Of a DNA stretch of 53,644 nucleotides, positions 14,839 to 23,773 are shown one piece after another; the first letter of the stretch is position 1; every line of letters begins with the position of its first letter. Source of the DNA: JBNKWA01 sp050299555 (GTDB taxonomy: Bacteria; Pseudomonadota; Alphaproteobacteria; Rhodobacterales; Rhodobacteraceae). Location of the stretch: NCBI GenBank assembly GCA_050299555.1, contig JBNKWA010000031.1, positions 1-53,644 on the forward strand, written 5' to 3'. The position numbers and the translations under genes were made by a program. The notes under the pieces were generated by a model that searched no databases, was not told the origin of the DNA, and saw only the letters and a program-made list of their open reading frames with translations.

Positions 14839-16464
14839 TCACAGCCCCAGCGAGGCCTTGTAGAGCGCGATCTGGTTCTCGCGGCCGATCTGGTCGGTGA
14901 TCTTCTCCCAGGCGGCGGCGATGGCGTCCGCCGTCTCCTGCGCCGAGCCGTACTGGCCGGCGAAGCCCTTGGCCAGCTCGTCCTCGGCGATGGAGTAGTA
15001 CTGGAAGATGCCGGGGATGCGCGGCTCGATGGCGGCGTTCGGGTGGTTGTACGAATCCGCGTTGGAGCCGAGATAGTCCTCGATGAAGGCGCGGTCGTAG
15101 CCGGCCGCTTCCCACTCGTCGTACTGGAAGTGCGAGTGGCGGTAGGGCTGGAAGCCCGACGGGTAGGCCGCGCACCAGAGGCTGAGGTCCTTGCCGCCCA
15201 GATGGGCCGCCGCAGACCAGGCCGCCTTGCGCTTCTTCTCGTCGCCCGAGACCCGGCTGGTGACGTAGACGCCCCAGCCGATATAGGCCATGTTGGGGGC
15301 GAAGTTCTCGGTCTCTTCCCAGGCGCCGGCCTGGGCGTTGTAGACCCGCTTGGCGCCGGGGTTGATGGAGAAGCCGACCACGTCGCCCACCACCGAGGTG
15401 TCGGAGGTGCGGGCGTTGGAGCCGACGTCGCCCCACCAGCAGATCATCGAGCCGGTGCCGGCCAGGAACTGCTGGAAGGCGGTGGTGCCGGGATCGGCGT
15501 TGATCTGGTCCGACGGATAGGCGCCGGCGGCGTTGAGGTCCATCACGTCCTGGATCGCCTGCACCCAGGCGGGGTTGTTGACGCGCGGCTTCATGGTGTC
15601 GGGGTCGAACAGCCAGGCCGGATCGTCGGGGTGCTTGGCATAGGCGGCGGCGCGATCCTCGAGGAAGTAGAAGCCGAAGCCGCCCCAGCCCTTCAAGGGG
15701 TCGAGGAAGCCGTAGGCGGGCAGTCCGGTCAGCGGATCGGTCTGGCCGACCAGCGCCTTGGAGGCGGCGTCGACATCCTCCCAGAAGGTCGGGGCCTCGG
15801 CCATGCCCGAGATCGAACCGTCGCCGAAATAGTCCTTGCGGTAGGCGAAGGTGTGGCAGTCGCCGTCGATGGTGATGCGGTAGGTCTTGCCGTCCCAGGT
15901 GCCCACCGGCGCCTTCAGGTAGTCGACGAGGTCGTCGGCCTCGATCTGCGCGGCCACCCAGTCGGGCATCTCGTCGAGCAGCCCGCGCCCGGCGGTGTCG
16001 CCCTCGAACGGCGCGCCCATCTCGATGATGTCGTAATCCACCGTGCCGGTGGCGATCGACTGCTGCAGGCGGGCGTTGTAGTCGGCCTGGGCGAGGTCGA
16101 TCCAGTTGATGGTGGCGCCGGTATAGGCCTCCCACGGCTTGAGGAAGCCGCGGAACAGGAAGTTGTGCAGGTTCTGGTTGTTGAGCCCCATGAAGGTCAG
16201 CTCGACGCCGGCGAACTCGCCCTCGGCGACGCTGGCCTTGGTGGCGCCGAGGCACATCTCGCCGACCTTCTGCCAGTCGGCATCGGTGGGCGAGCCGGCG
16301 CCGACCCCGGGGATCTTGAGGATCTCGGCGCGGACGTTGTCCTGGGCACGGGCGGCGCGCGGCAGCCCGGTGGCCGAGACCGCGGCCGCGGCGGCCGAGG
16401 TGGCCAGAAGCCTGCGGCGCGACATTTGCGCGGCCATCAGGCGGTTGTAGATGTCGACTTTCAT
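14839..16464 (-). CDS. Extracellular solute-binding protein of a sugar-type ABC transporter
   Basis: A 541-residue family 1 (carbohydrate-type) periplasmic binding protein. The N-terminus carries a twin-arginine signal (MSRRRLLATSA, residues 14-24) ending at ARA about residue 40. The mature part has binding-protein features: FLKPWEAYTGATINWI, QQSIATGTVDYDIIEM, YRITIDGDCHTFAYRKDYF and NPGAKRVYNA. ATG 16464 has GGAGGAG 5 nt upstream; the longer open frame upstream is not supported. It is probably the ligand receptor for the UgpC/MalK-type ATPase encoded divergently at 17544. The ligand is unknown. Confidence 0.85.
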   Translation of the reverse strand: MKVDIYNRLMAAQMSRRRLLATSAAAAAVSATGLPRAARAQDNVRAEILKIPGVGAGSPTDADWQKVGEMCLGATKASVAEGEFAGVELTFMGLNNQNLHNFLFRGFLKPWEAYTGATINWIDLAQADYNARLQQSIATGTVDYDIIEMGAPFEGDTAGRGLLDEMPDWVAAQIEADDLVDYLKAPVGTWDGKTYRITIDGDCHTFAYRKDYFGDGSISGMAEAPTFWEDVDAASKALVGQTDPLTGLPAYGFLDPLKGWGGFGFYFLEDRAAAYAKHPDDPAWLFDPDTMKPRVNNPAWVQAIQDVMDLNAAGAYPSDQINADPGTTAFQQFLAGTGSMICWWGDVGSNARTSDTSVVGDVVGFSINPGAKRVYNAQAGAWEETENFAPNMAYIGWGVYVTSRVSGDEKKRKAAWSAAAHLGGKDLSLWCAAYPSGFQPYRHSHFQYDEWEAAGYDRAFIEDYLGSNADSYNHPNAAIEPRIPGIFQYYSIAEDELAKGFAGQYGSAQETADAIAAAWEKITDQIGRENQIALYKASLGL

Positions 16465-16757
16465 CAGAACTCCTCCCCGGCCCGCGGGCCGATGTTGGTG
16501 TCTTTTCCGCCCGTTGTCCGGCGGTCGTGCGTGCGGGCAAATGCGGTGCGTGCGCGGCGACGCGTCGCCTGGCGACCCCACCCGGTCATCCCCCCGACCA
16601 GCGAAGTATGGGCCATGCCGTGCTTTAGTCAACGCGGGTGGTGGTGGCCGGCCGCTCACGCAAGGCACACCGGCTTTTGACCCCCTGTAGGACGATTTGC
16701 CGCTATACGGCCGGCCGCGCCCCAAGGGGTGCATTTGTCCAGATAAGGAGATTTGAC
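16465..16757. other. Divergent intergenic region, no gene
   Basis: The 293 bp between the solute-binding protein gene (minus) and the unknown beta-rich protein gene (plus). It holds the promoter at 16605-16632 and an AAGGAG Shine-Dalgarno for the plus-strand gene. I see nothing else. Confidence 0.5.
16605..16632 (-). promoter_or_regulatory. Promoter of the solute-binding protein gene
   Basis: On the minus strand TTGACT (16632-16627), 16-bp spacer, CATACT (16610-16605), about 140 bp before the start codon. The long leader could carry regulation. Confidence 0.5.
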
Positions 16758-17381
16758 ATGAAGCCGACAGTCAGAAGTGAATTCGACACCGCAGCGGCCA
16801 GCGAGGCGGAACGCGCCATCGTGGCCCGGCTCGACGCCATGGGCGCGACCATGGCGCGGCTGCAGGCATCCATAGAGGCGCTGAACCCGGCGCGGTTCGC
16901 AGATGTGGCGGGGCGGATCGACCTCGGCCGGATCGTCACCCGCGCGCTGCCCGATACGGAATCGGGGGACGATACCGGCGGCGAGAGGCCGGCGCTGCCG
17001 GGCGAGGAACCGGTGGCCGTCAGCCTGATCATCGCCACCATCAAGCTCAAGGAGATGGACGGCCAGGCGCCCGCCGGCAAGCCGATCCCCATCGTTCCGG
17101 GCCAGCAGATCGAGATCAAGGTGCAGCTTTGCGACCCCGGCTTCAGCGTGGACGGCTTTCGGATCACCGCCGCGCATCCGGTGGGCGGCGCCGGGCCGCT
17201 GGTCAGCCTTCAGGGCGACGCCGGCGCGGCGGGCACAAGTGCGACGGCGACCACCGACAAGATGGGCCTTGCCACCTTCACCGTCACCTATCAGGCGGCC
17301 GGCAAGGCGACGGTGAACCTGACGGTCACCGGCAAGACGCTGAGCCGCTCGACGGCGATCATGTTCGACGCCCAGCCCTAG
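16758..17381 (+). CDS. Unknown protein with helical N-terminus and Ig-like C-terminus
   Basis: A 207-residue protein I do not recognise. Residues 1-60 are charged and helical. Residues 95-207 look beta-sandwich/Ig-like (PVAVSLIIATIKLKEMD..., GQQIEIKVQLCDPGFSVDGFRITAAHPVGG, KMGLATFTVTYQAAGKATVNLTVTG), resembling bacterial Ig-like modules where polymer chains end in ATVNLTV. There is no signal peptide or membrane segment. ATG 16758 follows AAGGAG by 8 nt. It lies between the divergent binding protein and the ATPase gene of a sugar locus. Function unknown. Confidence 0.7.
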   Translation: MKPTVRSEFDTAAASEAERAIVARLDAMGATMARLQASIEALNPARFADVAGRIDLGRIVTRALPDTESGDDTGGERPALPGEEPVAVSLIIATIKLKEMDGQAPAGKPIPIVPGQQIEIKVQLCDPGFSVDGFRITAAHPVGGAGPLVSLQGDAGAAGTSATATTDKMGLATFTVTYQAAGKATVNLTVTGKTLSRSTAIMFDAQP

Positions 17382-17390
17382 GGCGCGCCC

Positions 17391-17413
17391 CGGGCCGGGC
17401 TTGACCCGGCCCC
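17391..17413. terminator. GC-rich hairpin after the unknown Ig-like gene
   Basis: GGGCCGGG (17392-17399) and CCCGGCCC (17405-17412) form a perfect 8-bp stem, with a 5-nt loop, 11 bp after the stop codon. There is no T-run, so terminator function is tentative. Confidence 0.35.
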
Positions 17414-17543
17414 TCCGCCACCATCCGCGCGCCCGGCCAGGGGTGGTTTTGCCGTGGCCGGGCCCGGGCGGCGTGGACAGGTGCCCCGGCCTCGGCTACC
17501 TGTTGGACAAAAGGGCGGGTGAAGCGCGGGGCACGGGGGGCGG

Positions 17544-18590
17544 ATGGCGGGCGTCACGATCAGGGAATTGCGCAAGTCGTACGGCGCCACCGATGTCATC
17601 CATGGTGTCGATCTCGACATCGCCGACGGCGAGATGGTGGTGCTGGTGGGCCCCTCGGGCTGCGGCAAGTCGACCCTGCTGAGGATGATCGCCGGGCTCG
17701 AGGACATCACCGCCGGCAGGATCGCCATCGGCGAGCGGGTGGTGAACGGGTTGCCCCCGGCCGAGCGCGACATCGCCATGGTGTTCCAGTCCTACGCGCT
17801 TTACCCGCACAAGACGGTGGCCGCCAACATGGGCTTTGCGCTGAAGGTGGCCGGGCGACCCAAGCCCGAGATCGCCGAGCGGGTCACCAAGGCGGCCGAG
17901 ATCCTCGGGCTGACCGCCTATCTCGACCGCTACCCGCGGCAGCTTTCCGGCGGCCAGCGCCAGCGCGTGGCCATGGGCCGCGCCATCGTCCGCGACCCGG
18001 CGGTGTTCCTGTTCGACGAGCCCCTGTCGAACCTCGACGCCAAGCTGCGCATCCAGATGCGCACCGAGATCAAGGAGTTGCACCAGCGGCTGGCCACCAC
18101 CACCGTCTTTGTCACCCACGACCAGATCGAGGCGATGACGCTGGCCGACCGCATCGTGGTGATGCAGGCCGGCCGCATCGAGCAGGCGGGCACGCCGCTG
18201 GAGCTGTTTGACCACCCCCGCAACCTGTTCGTCGCCACCTTCATCGGGGCGCCGTCGATGAACCTGATCGAGGGTGTGGGCGAGGCCGGCGGGGTGCGCA
18301 CGGGTGGCCATCTGCTGCCCGCCGAGGTGCCGGGCATCGAGGGACGCAAGCTGATCTACGGCATCCGGCCCGAGCACCTGGCCCTGGACGAGGCGGGGTT
18401 TCCGGCCACGGTGTCGGTGGTCGAGCCCACCGGCTCGGAGACCCTGGTCTTCCTGCGCTTCGACGGCCGGGAGGTCACGGTGCTGTTCCGCGAACGCTAT
18501 GATTTCCGCCCCGGCGAGACGGTGCACCTGAGTCCGCGCCCGGGCGCGGCGCATCTTTTCGATGCCGAAACCGGCGACCGGGTGGAATGA
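17544..18590 (+). CDS. ABC transporter ATPase, UgpC/MalK type
   Basis: A 348-residue sugar-importer ATPase. Walker A GPSGCGKST lies at residues 36-44, the Q-loop at MVFQSYALYPH, the signature LSGGQRQRVAMGRA at about 134-147, Walker B VFLFDEP at about 153-160, and the H-loop at TVFVTHDQIEAMTLADR. A C-terminal OB/TOBE region runs from about 240 (GAPSMNLIEG, YGIRPEHL, GSETLVFLRFDGREV). It is the energising subunit for carbohydrate uptake and is followed by the FucU-type mutarotase and ribokinase genes. No permease genes are in the window, so partners must be elsewhere or the ATPase is shared. Confidence 0.93.
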   Translation: MAGVTIRELRKSYGATDVIHGVDLDIADGEMVVLVGPSGCGKSTLLRMIAGLEDITAGRIAIGERVVNGLPPAERDIAMVFQSYALYPHKTVAANMGFALKVAGRPKPEIAERVTKAAEILGLTAYLDRYPRQLSGGQRQRVAMGRAIVRDPAVFLFDEPLSNLDAKLRIQMRTEIKELHQRLATTTVFVTHDQIEAMTLADRIVVMQAGRIEQAGTPLELFDHPRNLFVATFIGAPSMNLIEGVGEAGGVRTGGHLLPAEVPGIEGRKLIYGIRPEHLALDEAGFPATVSVVEPTGSETLVFLRFDGREVTVLFRERYDFRPGETVHLSPRPGAAHLFDAETGDRVE

Positions 18591-18632
18591 GCGCCGGACA
18601 ATGACAACACCATACCGGGAGGAACCAGGGAC

Positions 18633-19085
18633 ATGCTGAAGGGGATCGACCCGCTTCTGAACGCCGATGTGCTGCGGGTGCTGCGGGCCATGGGCCATGG
18701 CGACGACCTGATCATCGCCGACACCAACTTTCCCAGTGACAGCGTGGCGCGCCAGACGGTGATCGGCAAGCTCCTCAGGATCGACGCGCCGGCGCCGCGG
18801 GTGGCCCGCGCGGTGTTGTCGGTCTACCCGCTCGACACCTTCGTCGACGACTCGGCGGCGCGGATGGAAGTGGTGGGCGAGCCGGACCGGATCGAGCCGG
18901 TGGCCGCCGAGGTGCAGGCCGAGATCGACGCCGCCGAGGGCAAGAGCTGGCCGATGATCGGCGTCGAGCGCTATGCCTTCTACGAGCGGGCCAAGAACGC
19001 CTATGCGGTGATCCAGACCCACGAGCGGCGGTTCTACGGCTGCTTCGCCTTCCGCAAGGGCGTGATCGCGCCCGACGCCGCCTGA
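18633..19085 (+). CDS. RbsD/FucU family sugar mutarotase
   Basis: A 150-residue mutarotase interconverting sugar anomers. The FucU-like pattern is visible: N-terminal LKGIDPLLNADVLRVLRAMGHGDD with His22 aligned to the conserved catalytic His, IADTNFPS, RYAFYERAKNAYAVIQT, and C-terminal RRFYGCFAFRKGVI. It resembles L-fucose mutarotase more than ribose pyranase, but the physiological sugar is not determined. A good Shine-Dalgarno GGGAGGA precedes ATG 18633. The ribokinase gene starts 3 bp after its stop. Confidence 0.82.
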   Translation: MLKGIDPLLNADVLRVLRAMGHGDDLIIADTNFPSDSVARQTVIGKLLRIDAPAPRVARAVLSVYPLDTFVDDSAARMEVVGEPDRIEPVAAEVQAEIDAAEGKSWPMIGVERYAFYERAKNAYAVIQTHERRFYGCFAFRKGVIAPDAA

Positions 19086-19088
19086 GCC

Positions 19089-20006
19089 ATGGCCGATATC
19101 GTCATCCTCGGCGTCTTTGTCGCCGACACCGCCTATCGCGCCGAGCGGGCGCCGCGCATGGGCGAGACCATCATGGGCAAGCGGTTCGCGCTCGGCCCCG
19201 GGGGCAAGGGATCGAACCAGGCGGTGGCGGCGGCGCGGGTCGGCGGCGACGTGGCGTTCCTGTCGAAGCTGGGCCGCGACACCTTCGCCGAGATGGCGCT
19301 GAAGACCTGGGCCGATGCCGGGGTGACGCCGCGGGTCACGCAGGATGGGTCGAGCTATACCGGCGCGGCCTATATCTTCGTCGAGGATGCCACCGGCGAC
19401 AATGCGATCATCATCTGCCCGGGGGTGGCGGCGACCATCTCGGAGGCCGATATCGAGGCCGAGCGGGCGCTGATCGAGGGCGCGAAGGTGTTCGTCACCC
19501 AGCTGGAGCAGCCGCTGCCGGCGGCGGTGAGGGCGCTTGAGATCGCCCGCGGGGCGGGGGTGACGACGATCCTCAACCCGGCGCCGGCGGCGCCGCTGGA
19601 CGACGCGGTGCTGGCGCTTTGCGACTATGTCACCCCGAACGAAAGCGAGACCGAGGCGCTGACCGGGGTGGCGGTGGCGAGCGTGGAGGATGCCGCCCGG
19701 GCGGCGGCGGTGTTCCTGTCGAAGGGCGTCGGCACGCCGGTGATCACGCTGGGCGAGCGCGGCGTCTGGTTCCATGGCCGTGACCGCCAGGAGCTGGTGC
19801 CGGCGGTTGCCGCCGGGCCGGTGGTGGAGACCACCGGCGCCGGCGATGCCGTCAACGGCGGTTTCGCCGCGGCGCTGGCAAGGGGCGAGGACCCGCTGGC
19901 GGCGGTGCGCTATGGCTGCGCGGTGGCGGGCATCTCGGTGACCCGCCCGGGCACCGCGCCGTCGATGCCGGACGCGGCGGAGGTGGCGGCACTCCTGTCG
20001 CGATAG
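19089..20006 (+). CDS. rbsK: Ribokinase (PfkB family)
   Basis: A 305-residue PfkB-family kinase expected to phosphorylate ribose or a related sugar. It has the N-terminal sugar-binding GPGGKGSNQAVAAARVGGDVAFLSKLG (about 38-64) and the PfkB C-terminal signature ETTGAGDAVNGGFAAAL, with catalytic Asp at about residue 253. The region LEQPL...LNPAPA is typical of ribokinases. It is the third gene of the ATPase-mutarotase-kinase operon: import, anomer conversion, phosphorylation. Confidence 0.88.
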   Translation: MADIVILGVFVADTAYRAERAPRMGETIMGKRFALGPGGKGSNQAVAAARVGGDVAFLSKLGRDTFAEMALKTWADAGVTPRVTQDGSSYTGAAYIFVEDATGDNAIIICPGVAATISEADIEAERALIEGAKVFVTQLEQPLPAAVRALEIARGAGVTTILNPAPAAPLDDAVLALCDYVTPNESETEALTGVAVASVEDAARAAAVFLSKGVGTPVITLGERGVWFHGRDRQELVPAVAAGPVVETTGAGDAVNGGFAAALARGEDPLAAVRYGCAVAGISVTRPGTAPSMPDAAEVAALLSR

Positions 20007-20135
20007 CGGTGTGGCGGTCGGTCCGGGCGTGGCGGCTGGTCCGGGGCCTGGTGCCGCTCCGGGCCGGGTCACACCACCTTAACCTGCCTCCCGTAGTGCT
20101 GCGGCCCGATGCCGCACGTAACGGGAGGCTCGGGC

Positions 20136-21128
20136 ATGCGACTTGCCATTCCAGCGCTGGCGGTTCTGACACTGTCCGCGGCCACTACCCTGCCCGAAGA
20201 CGAGCGGGCCCAGTTCCGCCGGCCGCTGACCATCCCGTTTCCCGAAAGCGCGCCCTATTCGCCCGAGGTGGCGACGCTGGGCAAGATGCTGTTCTTCGAT
20301 CCGCGGCTGTCCGGGGCCCAGAACATGAGCTGCGCCAGCTGCCACAATCCCTCGTTCGGGTGGGAGACGCCGGTGGAGACCGCGGTGGGCGCGGCCAATG
20401 TGCCGCTCGGCCGCCACGCGCAGACCACCATCAACGCCGCCTGGACGGCGCCGCTGTTCTGGGATGGCCGGGCCCCGGATCTGGAGGCACAGGCCCTCGG
20501 GCCGATGACCGCCGAGCTGGAGATGAACGGCGATCTCGACGAGATCGTGGCCCGGCTCGAGAGCCTCGAGGGCTATCGCACCCATTTCGAGGCCGCCTTC
20601 CCGGGCGAGGGCGTCACCGCCGACACCATGGTGCGGGCCATCGCCACCTATGAGCGCACCATCGTCGCCGGCTGGTCGCCGTTCGACCGCTGGGTCGAGG
20701 GCGACGAGGAGGCGATCTCGCAAAGCGCCAAGCGCGGCTTCCGCCTTTTCGTCGGCGAGGCCCGCTGCAGCGCCTGCCATTCGGGGTGGAACATGAGCGA
20801 CAACCGGTTCCACGATATCGGGCTCGACACCGAGGACATGGGACGGGCCGACATCGAATCCGGCGGCGAGGAACTGCAGCACGCCTTCAAGACACCGGGC
20901 CTGCGCAACATCGCCTATCGGGCGCCCTACATGCATGCTGGCCAGATGCCCGACCTTCGGGCGGTGATCCTGCACTACATGTCCGGCGGCATCGACCGCC
21001 CGAGCCGATCGTCCGAGATGCAGGCGGTCAGCCTCGAAGAGCAGGATGTCGACGATCTGTTGGCCTTCATGGCGACGCTCAGCGCGCCGAACAGCTCGGT
21101 GCCTTCCCCTGTCCTGCCGACCAACTGA
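20136..21128 (+). CDS. Periplasmic dihaem cytochrome c peroxidase / MauG-family protein
   Basis: A 330-residue exported dihaem protein. The signal peptide MRLAIPALAVLTLSAATT is followed by two c-type haem sites, CASCH (residues 66-70) and CSACH (211-215). The family pattern is present: LGKMLFFDPRLSG, NAAWTAPLFWDGRA, FKTPGLRNIAYRAPYMHAGQ and YMSGG. ATG 20136 has GGGAGG upstream. Such proteins reduce H2O2 with electrons from c-type cytochromes or, as MauG relatives, modify proteins. The chemoreceptor gene begins 9 bp downstream, an unusual operon partner. Confidence 0.9.
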   Translation: MRLAIPALAVLTLSAATTLPEDERAQFRRPLTIPFPESAPYSPEVATLGKMLFFDPRLSGAQNMSCASCHNPSFGWETPVETAVGAANVPLGRHAQTTINAAWTAPLFWDGRAPDLEAQALGPMTAELEMNGDLDEIVARLESLEGYRTHFEAAFPGEGVTADTMVRAIATYERTIVAGWSPFDRWVEGDEEAISQSAKRGFRLFVGEARCSACHSGWNMSDNRFHDIGLDTEDMGRADIESGGEELQHAFKTPGLRNIAYRAPYMHAGQMPDLRAVILHYMSGGIDRPSRSSEMQAVSLEEQDVDDLLAFMATLSAPNSSVPSPVLPTN

Positions 21129-21137
21129 GGCCCGCCC

Positions 21138-23039
21138 ATGTCGATCCGAAAGCGCATCTTCCTGCTGGTTCTGCTGGTCTGCCTGGTTGCCACCGCCGGC
21201 GCCGCGTGGATCGGCTTCGTGGCCCTTCGGTCGGTGCGCGCCGACGTGGTGTCGATGGAGCGAACCATGGACGCGGTCGAGGCATCGGCAACCATGGCCG
21301 GCGTGATCAGGGGCGCCGAGGAGGCCGTCGACCAGGTGCTGCAGATGACCGATTTCACCGATCCCGCGGCCGCGCTCGGTGAATTCGAGGCGACCGTTGC
21401 CGAAGTCGATGACGCCGCGACCAGGATCGATCTGGCGCTGGGCAGCGAAACCGTGTCGGGGGCCGTGGTCGGACTGAAGGAGGCGCTGGCGGTCTGGCAC
21501 GGACACGTGCGCGTGGTGCTGGGCGCCGATCCGGCGGCCAGTGTTCCCACGGCGGAATTGTTGGCGCGCGACGTCGGCGAGGCGGCGGCGCTGGCCAACC
21601 ATATCCGCGACGAGGCGCGGGCCGAGGCCGAGCGTGCCGCCGAGGCTGCCACGGCGGGGACGCTGGCCTCGCTCGCCGCCAGCGGTGGCGGCATGCTGGC
21701 GATCATGGCGCTGGCCCTGGTCTTTGCCATGCGCAGCGCCGGCCGGATATCCGGACCGGTGCGCGACGTGTCCCGCGATCTCAGGGCGCTGGCCTCTTCG
21801 GACGGTGCAAGCACCGATCCTGCCGGCAACCGGGACGAGATCGTCGACATGCGTGCGGCCATGGTCATCCTTGCCGAGAGTCTTGCCGAGCGCGACCGCA
21901 TGGTCGAGCGCGAGCGCGAGGAGGCCGCCGAGGCGCAGCGGACGGCCGCCGCCGAAGCCGCCCTGCAGGCGGAAATCCGCACCGTGGTCGAGGCCGCCTC
22001 GGCCGGCGATTTCCGGGCGCGGGTCAAGGACAGCCCGATGGCGGCCTCCGACCCGGCCAGCGCGGCGATCAATTCGCTGTTGTCGAACATGGAGCGGGCG
22101 GTGTCGGACATGTCGCAGATGCTGCGGGCGCTGGCCGCCGGCGACACCTCGGCGCAGATGACCGGCACCTATGGCGGGGTTCTGGCCGAGATGCGCGGCG
22201 ATGCCGACGCCACCGGCCGCCAGCTTGGCAACCTGGTGGGCGATATCCGGGCGGTGGCGCGCGAGCTCGGCGACTCGATCGGGCAGATCGTCTCCGGCGC
22301 CGACGATCTTTCCGGGCGCTCCCAGTCCCAGGCCGCGGCCCTGGAGGAGCTGGCCGCGACCATCGAGGAGATGACCCGGACGGTGGAGGTCAACGCCGAG
22401 AACAGCACCAACGCCGACCGCCTTTCGCGCGATGTGGCCGGAAAGGCCGGCGAGGGCGGTCAGGTGGCGGGCCGGGCGATCGAGGCGATCCGGCGCATCG
22501 ACGAGAGCACCGCCAAGATCAAGGACATCGTCGGGCTGGTGGAGAGCATCGCTTTCCAGACCAACCTTCTGGCGCTGAACGCCGCCGTCGAGGCCGCCCG
22601 CGCCGGCGAGTCGGGCAAGGGCTTTGCGGTGGTCGCCTCCGAGGTCCGCAGCCTGGCGCAGCGCGCCGCCGATGCGACCAGGGACATCACCGTGCTGGTC
22701 GGGGAAAGCTCGGCCTGCGTGGCCGACGGCGTCGAGATGGTCCAGGCCACCGGCGAGTCGCTGTCCGACATCCACAACGGGATCGAGGAACTGGCCAAGG
22801 CGCTGGCGGATCTGTCCAGCGCCAATCAAAGCCAGGCCAAGGTCATCGGCGAGATCAACACCACGGTGACCGGGATGGATGGCGATACCCAGCGCAATGC
22901 CTCGCTGTCGTCCCAGAGTGCGGCGACGGCAACGGCGCTGCAGGATCAGGCCGACCGGCTGAGCGGGCTGATCGCCCGGTTCTCGGGCGGCGGTGACGCC
23001 GGGGCGACCGCGGCCGGTGCCGCCAGGCGGGCGGCCTGA
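21138..23039 (+). CDS. Methyl-accepting chemotaxis protein
   Basis: A 633-residue transmembrane chemoreceptor. It has TM1 at about residues 7-28, a periplasmic sensor of about 150 residues rich in predicted helix (four-helix-bundle-like), and TM2 at about 180-203. HAMP-like regions follow at about 205-260 and, as a repeated module, 285-390. The signalling hairpin has its conserved tip SIAFQTNLLALNAAVEAARA at about 469-488. There is no C-terminal NWETF-type pentapeptide. It is cotranscribed with the dihaem peroxidase, so a redox- or peroxide-related stimulus is possible but unproven. Confidence 0.93.
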   Translation: MSIRKRIFLLVLLVCLVATAGAAWIGFVALRSVRADVVSMERTMDAVEASATMAGVIRGAEEAVDQVLQMTDFTDPAAALGEFEATVAEVDDAATRIDLALGSETVSGAVVGLKEALAVWHGHVRVVLGADPAASVPTAELLARDVGEAAALANHIRDEARAEAERAAEAATAGTLASLAASGGGMLAIMALALVFAMRSAGRISGPVRDVSRDLRALASSDGASTDPAGNRDEIVDMRAAMVILAESLAERDRMVEREREEAAEAQRTAAAEAALQAEIRTVVEAASAGDFRARVKDSPMAASDPASAAINSLLSNMERAVSDMSQMLRALAAGDTSAQMTGTYGGVLAEMRGDADATGRQLGNLVGDIRAVARELGDSIGQIVSGADDLSGRSQSQAAALEELAATIEEMTRTVEVNAENSTNADRLSRDVAGKAGEGGQVAGRAIEAIRRIDESTAKIKDIVGLVESIAFQTNLLALNAAVEAARAGESGKGFAVVASEVRSLAQRAADATRDITVLVGESSACVADGVEMVQATGESLSDIHNGIEELAKALADLSSANQSQAKVIGEINTTVTGMDGDTQRNASLSSQSAATATALQDQADRLSGLIARFSGGGDAGATAAGAARRAA

Positions 23040-23093
23040 CCGGAGGCAGCCGACCCGGGGTCGTCCGTGCCAGGCCGGGTCCGGCGAGGGGGA

Positions 23094-23639
23094 TCAGCCC
23101 GCCTGCAGCGGATAGCGCGCCAATTCCTCATGTAGCGCGCCGGCGCGGGTGAGCGTCGAGCGCCAGAGCGCGAAGTGGCGCACCTGGAAGGACGGTGCCG
23201 AGAAGCCGGCGTTGAGGGTCAGGAACCGCGCCAGCCGGGCGGTCTCCTCGCCCGACAGCCGGCCGAGGCGGGCAATCGTCAGATGCGGGCGAAAGCGGCT
23301 GCGGTCCAGTTCCAGCCCGGCGCCGTGGGCGGCCGAGCGGATGCGGGCCCGCAACGCGGCAAGCGCCGCGCTGTCGCCGAGACCGGCCCAGAGCACCCGC
23401 GGCACCGGCTTGCCGAAGCTGCCGAGCCCGCCCGGCTGCAGCGTGAAGCCCGGCGCCCGGATGCCCTGGAGCGCGAAATGCACCGATTCGATCAGATCGT
23501 CCGGCTGCTCGCCGAGGAAGGCCAGGGTCAGGTGCATCTGCTCGGGCTGTACCGGCCGGCCCACCGGCAGGCGCAGCTGCAGCTCGGCAAGAGCCTCGGT
23601 GACGGCATCGGGCGGGTGGATGGCGACGAAGGCGCGCAT
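23094..23639 (-). CDS. thpR: RNA 2',3'-cyclic phosphodiesterase
   Basis: A 181-residue 2H-phosphoesterase (LigT/ThpR family). Two HxTx motifs are present: HLTLAFLG (His36/Thr38) and HLTIARL (His119/Thr121), with MRAFVAI at the N-terminus. It hydrolyses RNA 2',3'-cyclic phosphates; its cellular role is unclear in bacteria. It lies immediately downstream of tRNA-Leu on the same strand, with its start 47 bp after the tRNA 3' end, so it may be read from the same transcript. Confidence 0.92.
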   Translation of the reverse strand: MRAFVAIHPPDAVTEALAELQLRLPVGRPVQPEQMHLTLAFLGEQPDDLIESVHFALQGIRAPGFTLQPGGLGSFGKPVPRVLWAGLGDSAALAALRARIRSAAHGAGLELDRSRFRPHLTIARLGRLSGEETARLARFLTLNAGFSAPSFQVRHFALWRSTLTRAGALHEELARYPLQAG

Positions 23640-23686
23640 GGCCGGGCCTCGCGAGCGGGTGGGCGGACGGCGCCGCTCCGATCATC

Positions 23687-23773
23687 TGGTGCGGACGGTG
23701 GGAGTCGAACCCACACGCCCTTGCGGGCTACGGATTTTAAGTCCGTTGCGTCTACCGGTTCCGCCACGTCCGC
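23687..23773 (-). tRNA. tRNA-Leu (anticodon UAA)
   Basis: An 87-nt tRNA including an encoded 3' CCA. The 5' GCGGACG pairs with 3' CGTCCGC. The anticodon stem-loop ACGGACTTAAAATCCGT carries the anticodon TAA. A long variable arm (GCCCGCAAGGGCG) is typical of tRNA-Leu. The T-arm reads GTGGGTTCGACTCCCAC. thpR follows on the same strand. Confidence 0.97.

Noticed and set aside
13102..16680. 1192-residue plus-strand open frame across the VOC, membrane and solute-binding protein genes
   Set aside because: It is a GC-driven shadow frame covering three real minus-strand genes. The composition is Gly/Arg/Val-rich without domains.
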